A stretch of DNA of 33,469 nt from Fidelibacterota bacterium (GTDB lineage: Bacteria > Fidelibacterota > UBA2242), in assembly GCA_011046365.1 (NCBI GenBank), contig DSAS01000074.1, positions 1 through 33,469 of the forward strand, read 5' to 3'. This document shows, in pieces, positions 16,346 to 24,719 of the stretch. The stretch's first letter is position 1. Every line of letters starts with the position of its first letter. A program made the translations under genes and the position numbers. Below the pieces are notes generated by a model, which saw nothing but the letters and a program-made list of their open reading frames with translations, was not told the DNA's origin and made no database searches.

Positions 16346-17599
16346 TTTCACTCCGAATTCAACCAGTTTGTAGAGTGCATCGGAAGGTCGGATTACCGTC
16401 GGTAGCCGAAACGTCACGTGCGTTCCTTTGGGTGCTGTTTGCACCGGCTGTTCATCCACCCAGACCTCCTCAATAACGGCTTCCACCACACCGGTAGTAG
16501 GACCGGTAATCACCACCAGGTCGCCGGCGGACAGTTCATTGGCTTCGACAGTAAATTCGGCAATCTGCTGATTCTTAAAATAGTTAACCCCTTTACCGAC
16601 ATAGCATTTGCGGCGGGTAGCTTGCGACCCGTAGGTGCCGCTCCACTCGCCCAGGCGCTTCCCGAGATAATAGCCGTCCCAGAAACCGCGGTTGAACACC
16701 GTTGCCAATCGCTTTTGCCAATCCTTGACTTTTTCCGCTGTAAAGCTTCCGTCACCGATGGCGGACACCGCGGTGGAGTAGCATTCGCATACCGTTTTCA
16801 CATATTCCGGAGAGCGGGCGCGCCCTTCGATTTTCAGGACCCGCACACCGGCATCCAGAATTTTATCCAGGAAGTGAATCGTCATCAGATCCTTGGGTGA
16901 CATGATATATTCGTGATCCAGTTCCAGCTCGCCGCCGGTTTCCTTATCCCGGACAATGTACGCCCGCCGGCAAATTTGCAGGCACTCGCCCCGATTCGCC
17001 GATTGATTCGCCTGATGCAGCGACAGATAACATTTCCCGGAAATCGCCATACAGAGGGCGCCATGAATAAACAGCTCCAACCGGACCAAATCGCCAGAAG
17101 GACCGCGGATTTGCTCCCTCACAATTGCTCCCGCAATGTCACGAATCTGGTCCAAGGTCAGTTCTCGCGCCGGTACGATCACGTCGGCAAACCGCGTATA
17201 AAAGCGCAGCGCTTCAAGATTGCTGACATTTGCTTGAGTGGACAGATGTATTGGCAGACCCGCTCGGCGGATATAGGCAAGCGACGCCGGATCACTGGCG
17301 ATAATGGCATTGACGCCACACTCCTTCGCCGTTTCTACGATTGTGCGCATTTGATCCAAATCGCGGTCGTAGAGAACCGTATTCAGCGCGAGATAGGTTT
17401 TCAGGTTTTCCGTTCGGGCAATCCGGACGATTTCTTCTAAATCCGCCAATTTAAAATTTCTGGAAGCGCGCGAGCGCATATTCAGGTTTTCAACACCGCA
17501 GTAAACCGCATCCGCACCGCCCTGAATTGCCGCCCGGAGCGCCGCCCGGGAACCCACCGGCGCCATGATTTCGATGTCGTTACGGCGATAATTATTCAT
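16343..17599 (-). CDS. Peptidase U32 family protein (TrhP/RlhA-type)
   Basis: A 418-residue U32 protein. The N-terminal barrel starts EIMAPVGSRAALRAAIQGGADAVYCG. The family signature is present as LFIHGALCMAISGKCYLS, followed by NRGECLQICRRAY. The four cysteines in these segments (GALC, GKC, GEC, QIC) match those proposed to hold an iron-sulfur cluster. A C-terminal beta-domain (about 335-418) contains AGDLVVITGPTTGVVEAVIEEV. Despite the name, studied members such as TrhP and RlhA act in RNA hydroxylation and UbiU/UbiV in quinone hydroxylation; the position of the C-terminal domain favours an RNA-modifying role, by inference. ATG at 17599 lacks a clear Shine-Dalgarno; an internal ATG at residue 12 is less likely because it would cut the first strand. 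Confidence 0.88.
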   Translation of the reverse strand: MNNYRRNDIEIMAPVGSRAALRAAIQGGADAVYCGVENLNMRSRASRNFKLADLEEIVRIARTENLKTYLALNTVLYDRDLDQMRTIVETAKECGVNAIIASDPASLAYIRRAGLPIHLSTQANVSNLEALRFYTRFADVIVPARELTLDQIRDIAGAIVREQIRGPSGDLVRLELFIHGALCMAISGKCYLSLHQANQSANRGECLQICRRAYIVRDKETGGELELDHEYIMSPKDLMTIHFLDKILDAGVRVLKIEGRARSPEYVKTVCECYSTAVSAIGDGSFTAEKVKDWQKRLATVFNRGFWDGYYLGKRLGEWSGTYGSQATRRKCYVGKGVNYFKNQQIAEFTVEANELSAGDLVVITGPTTGVVEAVIEEVWVDEQPVQTAPKGTHVTFRLPTVIRPSDALYKLVEFGVK

Positions 17600-17770
17600 G
17601 CCGGGAAGTTAGGTAAACATCGGCAATTTTTCAAAAGCAATTCAACTGTCGGAAATCTGTTTGTGAGCGCTTCGAAGCACTGCTGCGGAACAGGTTGAAA
17701 TCATTCCGATAAATGTATTGCGCATCTGGATGCATTTTTTATCTTTAACAGTCAATTTTCACGAGGATTT

Positions 17771-18829
17771 ATGAAACACACTATTTTACTATTTCTCCTC
17801 ATCTTTCTGAGCACCTGTTCACAGAAAAAAGTCGAAGAGGAGCCGGGACAAATCAATTTTAAAGTCACCGAATTTGAAGAAGCCCGGATTGAAGCCCGGG
17901 ACAGTGGTCGCTTGCTGCTGGCTTATTTCTACACCGACTGGTGAAGCTCCTGCAAACGCTTGGACCAGTTGGTCTTCACGCAAAAAGATGTCGCCGACTT
18001 TATCAACACCAATTATGTTGCCCTGAAAATGGATGGCGATACCGAGCTGGGTAACGCCCTGCGCAAACAGTTTAAAGTACCCGGCTATCCGACGATGATT
18101 CTGTTTGCCGCCGACGGGCAAGAGATTGACCGTATTGTCGGATTCAGCGGAAAAAAAGACGAATATTTTCAAATACTTAAAGACTATACCAACGGCATTA
18201 ACACCCTCCACGACCTGCTGTCAAAAAACGGTAGCGATGCCAACAGTGCTCAACTGAATTTTGATATCGCCACGAAATATAGCGATCGCGGCAACGATGA
18301 GTTGGCTTTGCAGTATTTCGAAAATGTACTCGCCCTCGAACCGGATAAAAATTCCAAAATCTATCTCGAATCAGAATACAATGTCGCTGAATCAAAAACC
18401 TTCAGCCGGGATGATCCGCTCTATTTGCAGCAGTATGCTAAAAACTGCCGCAATGAATATCTGCAATACTATGCTTACAGCAGCCTGGTACGTTTTTTCC
18501 GGCTGAAAAAAGACCAGCCCAATGTCATCGCCACCTACGAGGAGGCATTGAGCAAACTGCCTGAAAATGCCTCCATGATGAACAGCTACGCCTGGTACAT
18601 TTTCCAGAACCGGGTCAGCAACTACTATGAACGGGGCATTGCGGTAGCCCGGAAGGCTGTGGCGCTGGAGCCGGAAGCCGACTCCATCTGGGACACCCTG
18701 GGGCAACTGCTGTTTGCCGCCGGATACACGAAAGAAGCCATTATCGCCATGCAGAAAGCAGTGGAGCTGGCACCCGATGAAACATCCTATCAGGAGAATC
18801 TGGAACGTTACAAAGCTAGTCAGTCGTAG
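17771..18829 (+). CDS. Selenocysteine-containing thioredoxin-TPR lipoprotein (in-frame TGA at active site)
   Basis: Read through one TGA (17942-17944, codon 58), the frame runs 352 residues. The N-terminus MKHTILLFLLIFLSTCS is a signal peptide with a probable lipobox at Cys16. A thioredoxin fold (about 35-145) follows: LLLAYFYTDW-U58-SSCKRLDQLVF, FINTNYVALKMDGD and the cis-proline segment VPGYPTMILFAADG. The TGA replaces the first, nucleophilic Cys of WCxxCK, giving UxxC with Cys61 kept. The C-terminal half holds TPR-like repeats (ELALQYFENVLALEPD, TKEAIIAMQKAVELAPDE). ATG at 17771 follows CGAGGATTT. The ORF track begins only at TTG 17960, which has no ribosome-binding site and would lose the signal peptide and active site. 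The sequence after the TGA is intact, with no other defect. A nonsense mutation of a Cys codon is the alternative; no Sec machinery lies in the window. Confidence 0.8.
17942..17979 (+). promoter_or_regulatory. Candidate bacterial SECIS element
   Basis: Directly after the in-frame TGA, GGACC (17962-17966) can pair with GGTCT (17971-17975) around the loop AGTT (17967-17970), with four Watson-Crick pairs and one G-U. The loop begins 22 bases after the TGA and has G at its second position, within the spacing and loop preferences known for bacterial SECIS hairpins. An outer pairing, GTGAAG (17941-17946) with CTTCAC (17974-17979), would bring the TGA into the stem base as in E. coli fdhF, but it competes for C17974-T17975 and leaves a large one-sided bulge. 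The fold was judged by eye. Confidence 0.5.
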
Positions 18830-18940
18830 CCGGAATACTTCTCGTTTCCGGATTCAATTTATGAATTAATCTTGATTCATTCTTAACTCGTGCCCAGGTT
18901 TTGCTTGGGAAGGGAAAATTTATAAAGAATCGGGAACAAG

Positions 18941-18969
18941 AAAAAACGCCCGGCAACTGCCGGGCGTTT
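18941..18969 (-). terminator. Strong intrinsic terminator of the MoxR/Gld-like operon
   Basis: AAACGCCCGGC (18944-18954) pairs perfectly with GCCGGGCGTTT (18959-18969) around the loop AACT. On the minus strand the stem is followed by a run of T residues (complement of 18941-18946), which is a classic rho-independent terminator. It sits 47 bases past the stop of the DUF4340 gene, the last gene of the operon. On the plus strand only TTTGGG follows, so it may weakly end the selenoprotein transcript as well. Confidence 0.9.
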
Positions 18970-19015
18970 GGGTTCCAGAGCAACGTCTCGTAACCAGATT
19001 CGTTGGTTGCGGTTC

Positions 19016-19534
19016 TTAACGCCAGAAGGAAGCACGCTCGCTGACGTAACTGAGCATCTTTTTCTGACTGATATAGACTTTCGGGTCATCGGGATAGCGG
19101 ATATAGTCCTGCGACCAGCTGGTCTTCGACCGTCCCAGGTAAATCGTCGCCAGTATGAATTCGCCCTTTTTCAGTTCGACCTTCAGACCCTTTTCAGCGG
19201 ACACGTTATACTGATCATACTTCTCCGGATTCTTGGTGATGAAACCGGATTTCTTGGCTGCAACGACATTATCAAAGAAATTCTGGATACGGTTGTCTCT
19301 GACGACGCCGGTATCCGGTTCGGCAAACACCCAGCTCGTATCGCCTTTGACCAGCGTCACTGAAACCGTATCCTTACTAACCGTAAAAGCGGTGACATCT
19401 TCGATATTGACATCAAATACGTCCGTGATTTTCGGCTGATAGCGCCGATTTTTCAGCGAGACCACCAGCAATAACACCAGCGCAATTATCAGCAGAACAA
19501 TATACTTCAACCAGGGATTTTGTTTTTTAGTCAT
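19016..19534 (-). CDS. DUF4340 domain-containing membrane-anchored protein, short form
   Basis: A 172-residue protein with one N-terminal membrane anchor (about 11-27, YIVLLIIALVLLLVVSL) and an extracytoplasmic domain. That domain carries the DUF4340 pattern: VTAFTVSKDTVSVTLVKGDTSWVFAEP, RIQNFFDNVVAAKKSGFITKNPEKYDQYNVS and LKVELKKGEFILATIYLGRS. It is shorter than many members, which repeat the unit. It overlaps the GldG-like gene by 8 bp, with GGAGGGG before its ATG. DUF4340 proteins commonly follow GldG-like genes in ABC-2-type operons, so it is probably an accessory of that transporter. No enzymatic motif is seen. Confidence 0.8.
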   Translation of the reverse strand: MTKKQNPWLKYIVLLIIALVLLLVVSLKNRRYQPKITDVFDVNIEDVTAFTVSKDTVSVTLVKGDTSWVFAEPDTGVVRDNRIQNFFDNVVAAKKSGFITKNPEKYDQYNVSAEKGLKVELKKGEFILATIYLGRSKTSWSQDYIRYPDDPKVYISQKKMLSYVSERASFWR

Positions 19535-21143
19535 AGAGCCCCTCCAGTAATTTCCGTTTCGTGATATTTCTACGCCAGCGGATCAGACCAAAAATGATCA
19601 CCAGCAGCGCCGGCGTCACAATGTTAAACCATTTCCAGAAGCGTCGCGCCCCGACGGAAAGTTGATCCAGCGGACGCGTTGTTACCTTCCGGGAACGAAT
19701 CTCTACCAGTTCCTGATCGCCGGACAGATAATCAACACTGTTCAGAATAAAGTCCAGATTCTCAGGAATACCGGCAGCCCGGTTGTCGTTGAAAAATTCA
19801 TTGTCGGCAATCAGAAGTATTTCGGCATTTTCGCCGACTGAGAGAAATTTTTCCCTCTGATCATAATCCGAATTATCAGCAAAATAACTCTGCAACGGTC
19901 CGGTCACCAGACCGGCGATGGTTTTCGATTTCAATGGGAAGGAAGCCATCGTCGGGTTATGCATCTGGGAGCTGGGAATGTGCGGCGAGATATTATAGCC
20001 CTCAACCATGCTATACTGACCGTAAGGTGTTGTCTGCGGCACCATGCCCGGCGAAATTGCACCGGTTTTATCCGATGTCAGCATCAGCGGAATAAAATGA
20101 ACCAGTGAATCGGCGGGCGCCACTTCATTGACGAAAAAGGGGCGCACCTGTTCGAGGTTCCTGACAATCAGATTTTCAGAATTGAAATTGTGAATCAGCG
20201 GAAAAAGGGGATAGTCAATTGCGCTGCTGAAGGCAAAAAAGCCACGGCGCTGCTGAATGCTGATCTGCCCGCATTTCTGATCCGTCAGCAGGTCCCGACC
20301 GATCTTCAGACCGTAGTATTCGAAAAAATCGAAAATGTTGGACTTGATCTCCTCGGCATAGCCCTCCTGCAGATGATCCACCTGGCGCGCCTGTCCGACA
20401 AACAGTTTGCCGCCGCGCATAAGATACTGATCCAGATTATATAGCTGATCCAGGGAAACCGAATCCCGGAGACCGTTCATCAGCAGAACATGGATATCCA
20501 GGGGAATTTCATTGTCCAGTGAAACAGTCCGGATATTATAGGTCTGCCGGAGCTGCTCCTGCAGTTGATTGGTGGAAATATTTTTATCACCCGACGTGAC
20601 AATACCGACTTTCTTCATGTCTGTCGCCGCCAGTTTTTTTATCGCCGCAGTCAGCAGATACTCGAGACCCTCATCGGTCTGAATCGCCGAAATCGTCTCC
20701 TTTTTGTCGTTATACAACAGGACCAACCCCATGTAGATGTTCTTGATTTCCAACTTGTCATTTTCAATCACCTGCGCCTGGACCGGCGGAATACCATAGC
20801 CGCGGGCTTCGTTCTGAGCCTCCTCATTGTCGTCGGGAGCGATAAACTCAAAATGAAAACGCCCTTTGGAATAGGCTTCGTACTCCTCCAGCAGGTCCTG
20901 CAGATAGCGCCGGGAATTTGCCAGCTGCCCCGGAATATCCTTGGAAAAAAAGACTTTAGCGACCATCCGATCATCCAGCTTTTCAATTACCTGCTTGCTG
21001 GAATTTGAGAGCGAGTACATATTGTTTTCCGTCAAATCAAACCGGACAAACAGGGCGCGCGATACCACATTAAAGACCACGATGATCGCCGCCAGTAACA
21101 CGATATAAAGAATAAACTGTTTTTTATTGGATATAATTGCCAT
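19527..21143 (-). CDS. GldG-like ABC transporter auxiliary protein
   Basis: A 538-residue protein of the 'ABC transport system involved in gliding motility, auxiliary' family. There is an N-terminal membrane helix (about 8-28) followed by RFDLTENNMYSLSNSSKQVIEKL and VAKVFFSKDIPGQLANSRRYLQDLLEEYEAYSKGRFHFEFI, typical of GldG-type domains. The large extracytoplasmic part includes LDQYLMRGGKLFVGQAR. A C-terminal helix (about 505-525) ends in basic residues. The track starts at GTG 21155, but ATG at 21143 follows GTGGAGGTAAAA, and the stop of the permease gene lies in that ribosome-binding site, so the genes are coupled. Its role is probably envelope-linked; gliding itself cannot be inferred. Confidence 0.85.
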   Translation of the reverse strand: MAIISNKKQFILYIVLLAAIIVVFNVVSRALFVRFDLTENNMYSLSNSSKQVIEKLDDRMVAKVFFSKDIPGQLANSRRYLQDLLEEYEAYSKGRFHFEFIAPDDNEEAQNEARGYGIPPVQAQVIENDKLEIKNIYMGLVLLYNDKKETISAIQTDEGLEYLLTAAIKKLAATDMKKVGIVTSGDKNISTNQLQEQLRQTYNIRTVSLDNEIPLDIHVLLMNGLRDSVSLDQLYNLDQYLMRGGKLFVGQARQVDHLQEGYAEEIKSNIFDFFEYYGLKIGRDLLTDQKCGQISIQQRRGFFAFSSAIDYPLFPLIHNFNSENLIVRNLEQVRPFFVNEVAPADSLVHFIPLMLTSDKTGAISPGMVPQTTPYGQYSMVEGYNISPHIPSSQMHNPTMASFPLKSKTIAGLVTGPLQSYFADNSDYDQREKFLSVGENAEILLIADNEFFNDNRAAGIPENLDFILNSVDYLSGDQELVEIRSRKVTTRPLDQLSVGARRFWKWFNIVTPALLVIIFGLIRWRRNITKRKLLEGLYD

Positions 21144-21145
21144 TT

Positions 21146-21862
21146 TTACCTCCACTTTCTCATTTCCAGAACCCGAATGCTTACCAGCAGAAAAAATGCG
21201 ATCATCGAACCAAAGTAGACAATATTGCGGGAATCAATGACGCCTCTGGAGATATTACTGAGATGATAATCAATACTGAGAAACTGAAATATGGACCCCA
21301 GAAAACCGGGCACAAAGATCAGAATTTTATCCAGAATAAAAAAGATAAAAATGATCAGAAAACTGATCAGAAAAGCGGTGATCTGATTGTCGGTCACCGC
21401 ACTTCCGAATATCCCGATGGCGGTATACACACCACCCACCAGCAGCAACCCCAGATACCCGGAGATCAGCGCGCCGACATCAATATTATTACCGATAATC
21501 AGCAGCGTAAACAAATGCACCAGCGTAAAAGCCAGAGCTGTTCCGATAAGTGTCAATCCAGTCAGAAATTTCGCTACAATAATCTCTCCATCGGTAAAAG
21601 GCAGCGTGGTAATAAATTCCATGGTTCCCGAATTTTTTTCTCTGGCAATCAGTCCCATAGTGATTGCCGGCACAAAGAAGAGATAGACAATCGGTACGAC
21701 GGAGAACAGAGTCCGCAGGTCCGATTCATTAATCAGGAAAAAGGTGCTCATGGTAAACCAGGCGCTGATTAGCAGAAATATCACCAGGGTGATATAGGCA
21801 ACCGGACTGTTGAAAAAGGATTGCACCTCCTTGCGATATAGGATTTTGTAATTACTTTGCAT
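21146..21862 (-). CDS. ABC-2-type transporter permease (GldF-like)
   Basis: A 238-residue inner-membrane permease with six hydrophobic segments. It begins YKILYRKEVQSFFNSPVAYI, characteristic of GldF/NosY-like ABC-2 permeases, and contains ITMGLIAREKNSGTMEFITTLPFTDGEIIVAKF, the cytoplasmic coupling segment common to this family. ATG at 21862 follows AAGGAGGCGACG, an unusually strong ribosome-binding site. It overlaps the ATPase gene by 11 bp and is followed two bases later by the GldG-like gene, forming an ATPase-permease-auxiliary set. Confidence 0.88.
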   Translation of the reverse strand: MQSNYKILYRKEVQSFFNSPVAYITLVIFLLISAWFTMSTFFLINESDLRTLFSVVPIVYLFFVPAITMGLIAREKNSGTMEFITTLPFTDGEIIVAKFLTGLTLIGTALAFTLVHLFTLLIIGNNIDVGALISGYLGLLLVGGVYTAIGIFGSAVTDNQITAFLISFLIIFIFFILDKILIFVPGFLGSIFQFLSIDYHLSNISRGVIDSRNIVYFGSMIAFFLLVSIRVLEMRKWR

Positions 21863-22799
21863 CGTCGCCTCCTTCTATTGTCAGATTACGGAAGACCTCT
21901 TCGAGACTGGTTTTATGGCGGCTCATCTCCAGCAGCATCCATTTATTCTTGACAATCTGCCGGAAAATTTGCTCGCGGGGATCAATTTCGCTGGGATATT
22001 CCAAAACGGCTGATAGGATTCCATCTTTCGTCTGCAGCTGCGAGAGCAGAACACCCTCCTGTAGAGATTGCAGCTTTTTCACCGCCGCTTCGTCAGCGTT
22101 TTTCAATTCCAGCGTCAGACGGGTTTTACCCTTGAAATCGCTCATCAGTGCATCCACGGTACCATCGGCGACGATGCGCCCTCGGTTGATAATAATCATC
22201 CGGTCGGCGGTGGCTTGCATCTCCTGGAGAATGTGGCTGGAAATGATAACTGTTTTTTCTTTCCCCAAATTCTTGATCAGTCTCCGAATCTCCATGATCT
22301 GGTTGGGATCCAGACCCGAAGTCGGTTCGTCAAGAATCAGGATTTCGGGATCGTGAATAATCGCCTGCGCCAGCCCGACCCGCTGACAGTAGCCCTTACT
22401 GAGTTCATTAATGTTCTTATGCACGACCCCATTTAGCCCACATAATGCAATCACCTCATTCAGACGCGAGCGGAATTGGTTTTTGTTAATTTCCCTGACA
22501 CGGGCAACAAATTCAAGGAAATCATAGACCTGCATATCGTGATACAGCGGATTCATTTCCGGCAGATAGCCTATCATTTTACGGATTTCCATCGAATCGT
22601 CCAGGACATTCAGGTCGTCTACAAACACATTGCCGGCAGTGGGTGACAGATAACCGGTGATGACCTTTAGAGTCGTCGTCTTACCGGCACCGTTGGGACC
22701 CAGAAAGCCCAGAATCTCACCGTTTTTAACCGTAAAGGAGATATCATCCACGGCTTTGACATCTCCGTAGTGTTTGACCAGGTTACGTACTTCAATCAC
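21852..22799 (-). CDS. ABC transporter ATP-binding protein (GldA-like)
   Basis: A 315-residue ABC ATPase. Walker A is GPNGAGKTT (34-42), the Q-loop/DUF region includes GYLPEMNPLYHDMQVYDFLEF, the signature is LSKGYCQRVGLAQAI, Walker B is ILILDEPTSGLDPNQ and the switch His is in ISSHILQEMQATADR. A C-terminal extension of about 90 residues follows, as in GldA- and CcmA-like members of ABC-2 exporters. The start is GTG, overlapping the BatD-like stop (GTGA) with AGGAGG upstream. It should power the permease encoded directly downstream; the cargo is unknown. Confidence 0.9.
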   Translation of the reverse strand: MIEVRNLVKHYGDVKAVDDISFTVKNGEILGFLGPNGAGKTTTLKVITGYLSPTAGNVFVDDLNVLDDSMEIRKMIGYLPEMNPLYHDMQVYDFLEFVARVREINKNQFRSRLNEVIALCGLNGVVHKNINELSKGYCQRVGLAQAIIHDPEILILDEPTSGLDPNQIMEIRRLIKNLGKEKTVIISSHILQEMQATADRMIIINRGRIVADGTVDALMSDFKGKTRLTLELKNADEAAVKKLQSLQEGVLLSQLQTKDGILSAVLEYPSEIDPREQIFRQIVKNKWMLLEMSRHKTSLEEVFRNLTIEGGDDAK

Positions 22800-23755
22800 G
22801 ATGACCTCCTGTTTAGAAAGGGTTCACGTTTGGTTTTATCAATACAATTATAGGCTAAATCCCAATAGTTGAACATTTCTTCCGCCGCGGGTATAATTTT
22901 GGCAAATTTGACCAGGTCCAGTCCTTCAAATAGCTTTTTAAAATCCTTTTTGACCTCGGTAATTATATTCAATTCGCCAAAGGTTTCCAGAATCTCGCGG
23001 GTCGTCATCTCCAACGCCCTGATAAAATAGCGACGCTCCAGATACTCCCGGACGATTTCGGACAGGCGAAAATAGAACTGGCGGATTTCGGCTTCAGTTT
23101 GATACCGCCTGGACTTGATCTCATCCAATTTCCGAAAAGCCGCCAGATGAGGTGGTTCCAGATAATGTTCATCCAGAGGCTTGAGCGGTTGTTGCTGTTT
23201 CCAGCGCCGATAATAAATCCACCAGACGCCGCCAATCCCGAGGACTAACAATCCGAACAGAATATAAGACCAGTGTACGAGTTTGCGCAGCGCAAAGGGT
23301 GGTTTAATGTCCTTCGGTTCGGTGGTTCCCGGCGGCAAAACAGAAATAACATCAACGACAAACTCATCCGTTTTGAATATCAGCGACCGGGTTGAATCGG
23401 CGGAATCAATCGCCCGCAATTCAATCTCGGGGACAACAATCCGACCGGTATCAAAAACCGTCAGTTCCAGTCGAAGCTCCTGCTGAAAACCGCCGCGGAT
23501 TTTTTTCGGTTCGCTGAGCCGCTGGTCCAGCAGACTCCACTTTCCCAATGTCTCGCCGAACTCCGGTAAAATAAATTGCGTACCGGCGGGATATTGCAGG
23601 GATACATTCAGATAAATCCGGTCGCCGATGGTCGCGATTGTGGTATCAATGGATGACCCGATCGTCACGGGAAGGGCTTCGGCGAAAGTGCCACTGGTAA
23701 ACAGAATTACAAATAAAATTGGTATGCGAAGACTAAACCGGATATTTTCTGACAA
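22796..23755 (-). CDS. BatD-like membrane protein
   Basis: A 319-residue protein. A signal sequence (RIPILFVILFTSGTFA) is followed by a beta-rich periplasmic domain (about 27-155; TIATIGDRIYLNVSLQYPAG, QQELRLELTVFDTGRIVVPEI). One transmembrane helix (about 162-180) leads to a cytoplasmic helical domain with AFRKLDEIKSRR, FYFRLSEIVREYLERRYFIRALEMTTREIL and FAKIIPAAEEM, as in BatD/DUF4381-type partners of DUF58 and MoxR proteins. It is shorter than classical BatD. The probable start is TTG, three bases after the DUF58 stop; a weak ribosome-binding site makes the start less certain. Confidence 0.72.
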   Translation of the reverse strand: MSENIRFSLRIPILFVILFTSGTFAEALPVTIGSSIDTTIATIGDRIYLNVSLQYPAGTQFILPEFGETLGKWSLLDQRLSEPKKIRGGFQQELRLELTVFDTGRIVVPEIELRAIDSADSTRSLIFKTDEFVVDVISVLPPGTTEPKDIKPPFALRKLVHWSYILFGLLVLGIGGVWWIYYRRWKQQQPLKPLDEHYLEPPHLAAFRKLDEIKSRRYQTEAEIRQFYFRLSEIVREYLERRYFIRALEMTTREILETFGELNIITEVKKDFKKLFEGLDLVKFAKIIPAAEEMFNYWDLAYNCIDKTKREPFLNRRSS

Positions 23756-23758
23756 AAC

Positions 23759-24637
23759 CTATCGAAATCTCCTCTCCCGCATTTTGAAAAATTTTACCAG
23801 CGGCTCCACATAGGACTCGCCGGCATCAATATGGATCAAATCAAGGTTCATATTCTGGGCTTCCTTGACAAATTTCTGCCGCCTTTCAGCCATGTATTCC
23901 GAATATAATTTCGTAAAGTTGTGGTCCAGGGTATTGACCCAGATTTCCTCGCCGGTTTCGGCGTCCCGCATCTTAATCAGTCCCACGGGTGGCAACTCCT
24001 GTTCCCGTTTGTCGAACATCTGGATAGCGATTACGTCGTGTTTCTGATTTAATATCCGCAGCGGCTTCATGAAATCATCATCTTCGAAATCAGAAACGAC
24101 AAACACGATGGAACGCCGTTTCAGCCCCTTTAACAGATACTCCAGCCCGCTGGCAATATTCGTTCGGGTGGATTGCGGCTGAAAATAGAGGATTTCCCGG
24201 ATTACCCGCAGAACATGGCTACGCCCCTTGCGAGGCGGAATATATTTTTCAATCTGATCAGTAAAAATCAGCAGACCGACTTTATCATTATTTTTAATTG
24301 CAGAGAAAGCCAGCAGGGCACAGATTTCGGCGGCGATTTCGTTTTTAAATTTTTCCTTGGAACCGAAAGCACCGGATTGCGAGGCATCCACCGCCAACAT
24401 GACATTCAGTTCGCGTTCTTCTTCGTGTACCTTGACAAAGGGGTGATGATAGCGCGCCGTTACGTTCCAGTCAATGGTACGAATATCGTCGCCGTACTGA
24501 TATTCGCGGACCTCGGCAAATTCCATTCCCTGACCCTTGAATACCGAGTGATACTCACCGCTGAAAACATCGTTGACCAGATGTCTTGTATGTAATTCAA
24601 TATAACGTACTTTTCTTAAAATTTCCTTGGGTATCAT
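23759..24637 (-). CDS. DUF58 domain-containing protein
   Basis: A 292-residue soluble protein of the DUF58 family. The family motif is EVREYQYGDDIRTIDWNVTARYHHPFVKVHEEER (about 41-74). A von Willebrand A-like fold follows with a MIDAS-type DASQS (about 84-88), KVGLLIFTDQIEKYIPPRKG and VVSDFEDDDFM. DUF58 proteins are regularly encoded with MoxR AAA+ ATPases, and here the moxR gene is directly upstream with an 82-bp gap. The two probably act together in assembly or maturation of envelope proteins. ATG at 24637 lacks a clear Shine-Dalgarno. Confidence 0.9.
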   Translation of the reverse strand: MIPKEILRKVRYIELHTRHLVNDVFSGEYHSVFKGQGMEFAEVREYQYGDDIRTIDWNVTARYHHPFVKVHEEERELNVMLAVDASQSGAFGSKEKFKNEIAAEICALLAFSAIKNNDKVGLLIFTDQIEKYIPPRKGRSHVLRVIREILYFQPQSTRTNIASGLEYLLKGLKRRSIVFVVSDFEDDDFMKPLRILNQKHDVIAIQMFDKREQELPPVGLIKMRDAETGEEIWVNTLDHNFTKLYSEYMAERRQKFVKEAQNMNLDLIHIDAGESYVEPLVKFFKMRERRFR

Positions 24638-24719
24638 ACCGGTATTTTCAGAAAAATCGCCTGCAATTCATTGTCAGAAATCATTGTCCAAGCCGGATTT
24701 TGACGTAATTAAACAGAAC

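Noticed and set aside
17722-17740. GCAT-CTGG-ATGC followed by T6 as a terminator
   Set aside because: Only a 4-bp stem and no plus-strand gene upstream for it to terminate; it lies in the leader/promoter region of the selenoprotein gene.
17942-17944. Genome-wide reassignment of UGA (for example to Trp or Gly)
   Set aside because: Several intact genes in the window end in TGA (slyD, the DUF362 gene, the AddB-like gene), and none of the other genes examined shows an internal TGA.
17960-18829. ORF-track CDS starting at TTG 17960 as the true gene
   Set aside because: It has no ribosome-binding site, starts inside the thioredoxin active-site helix and drops the signal peptide and active site. 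The upstream in-frame ATG with a Shine-Dalgarno explains the gene better.
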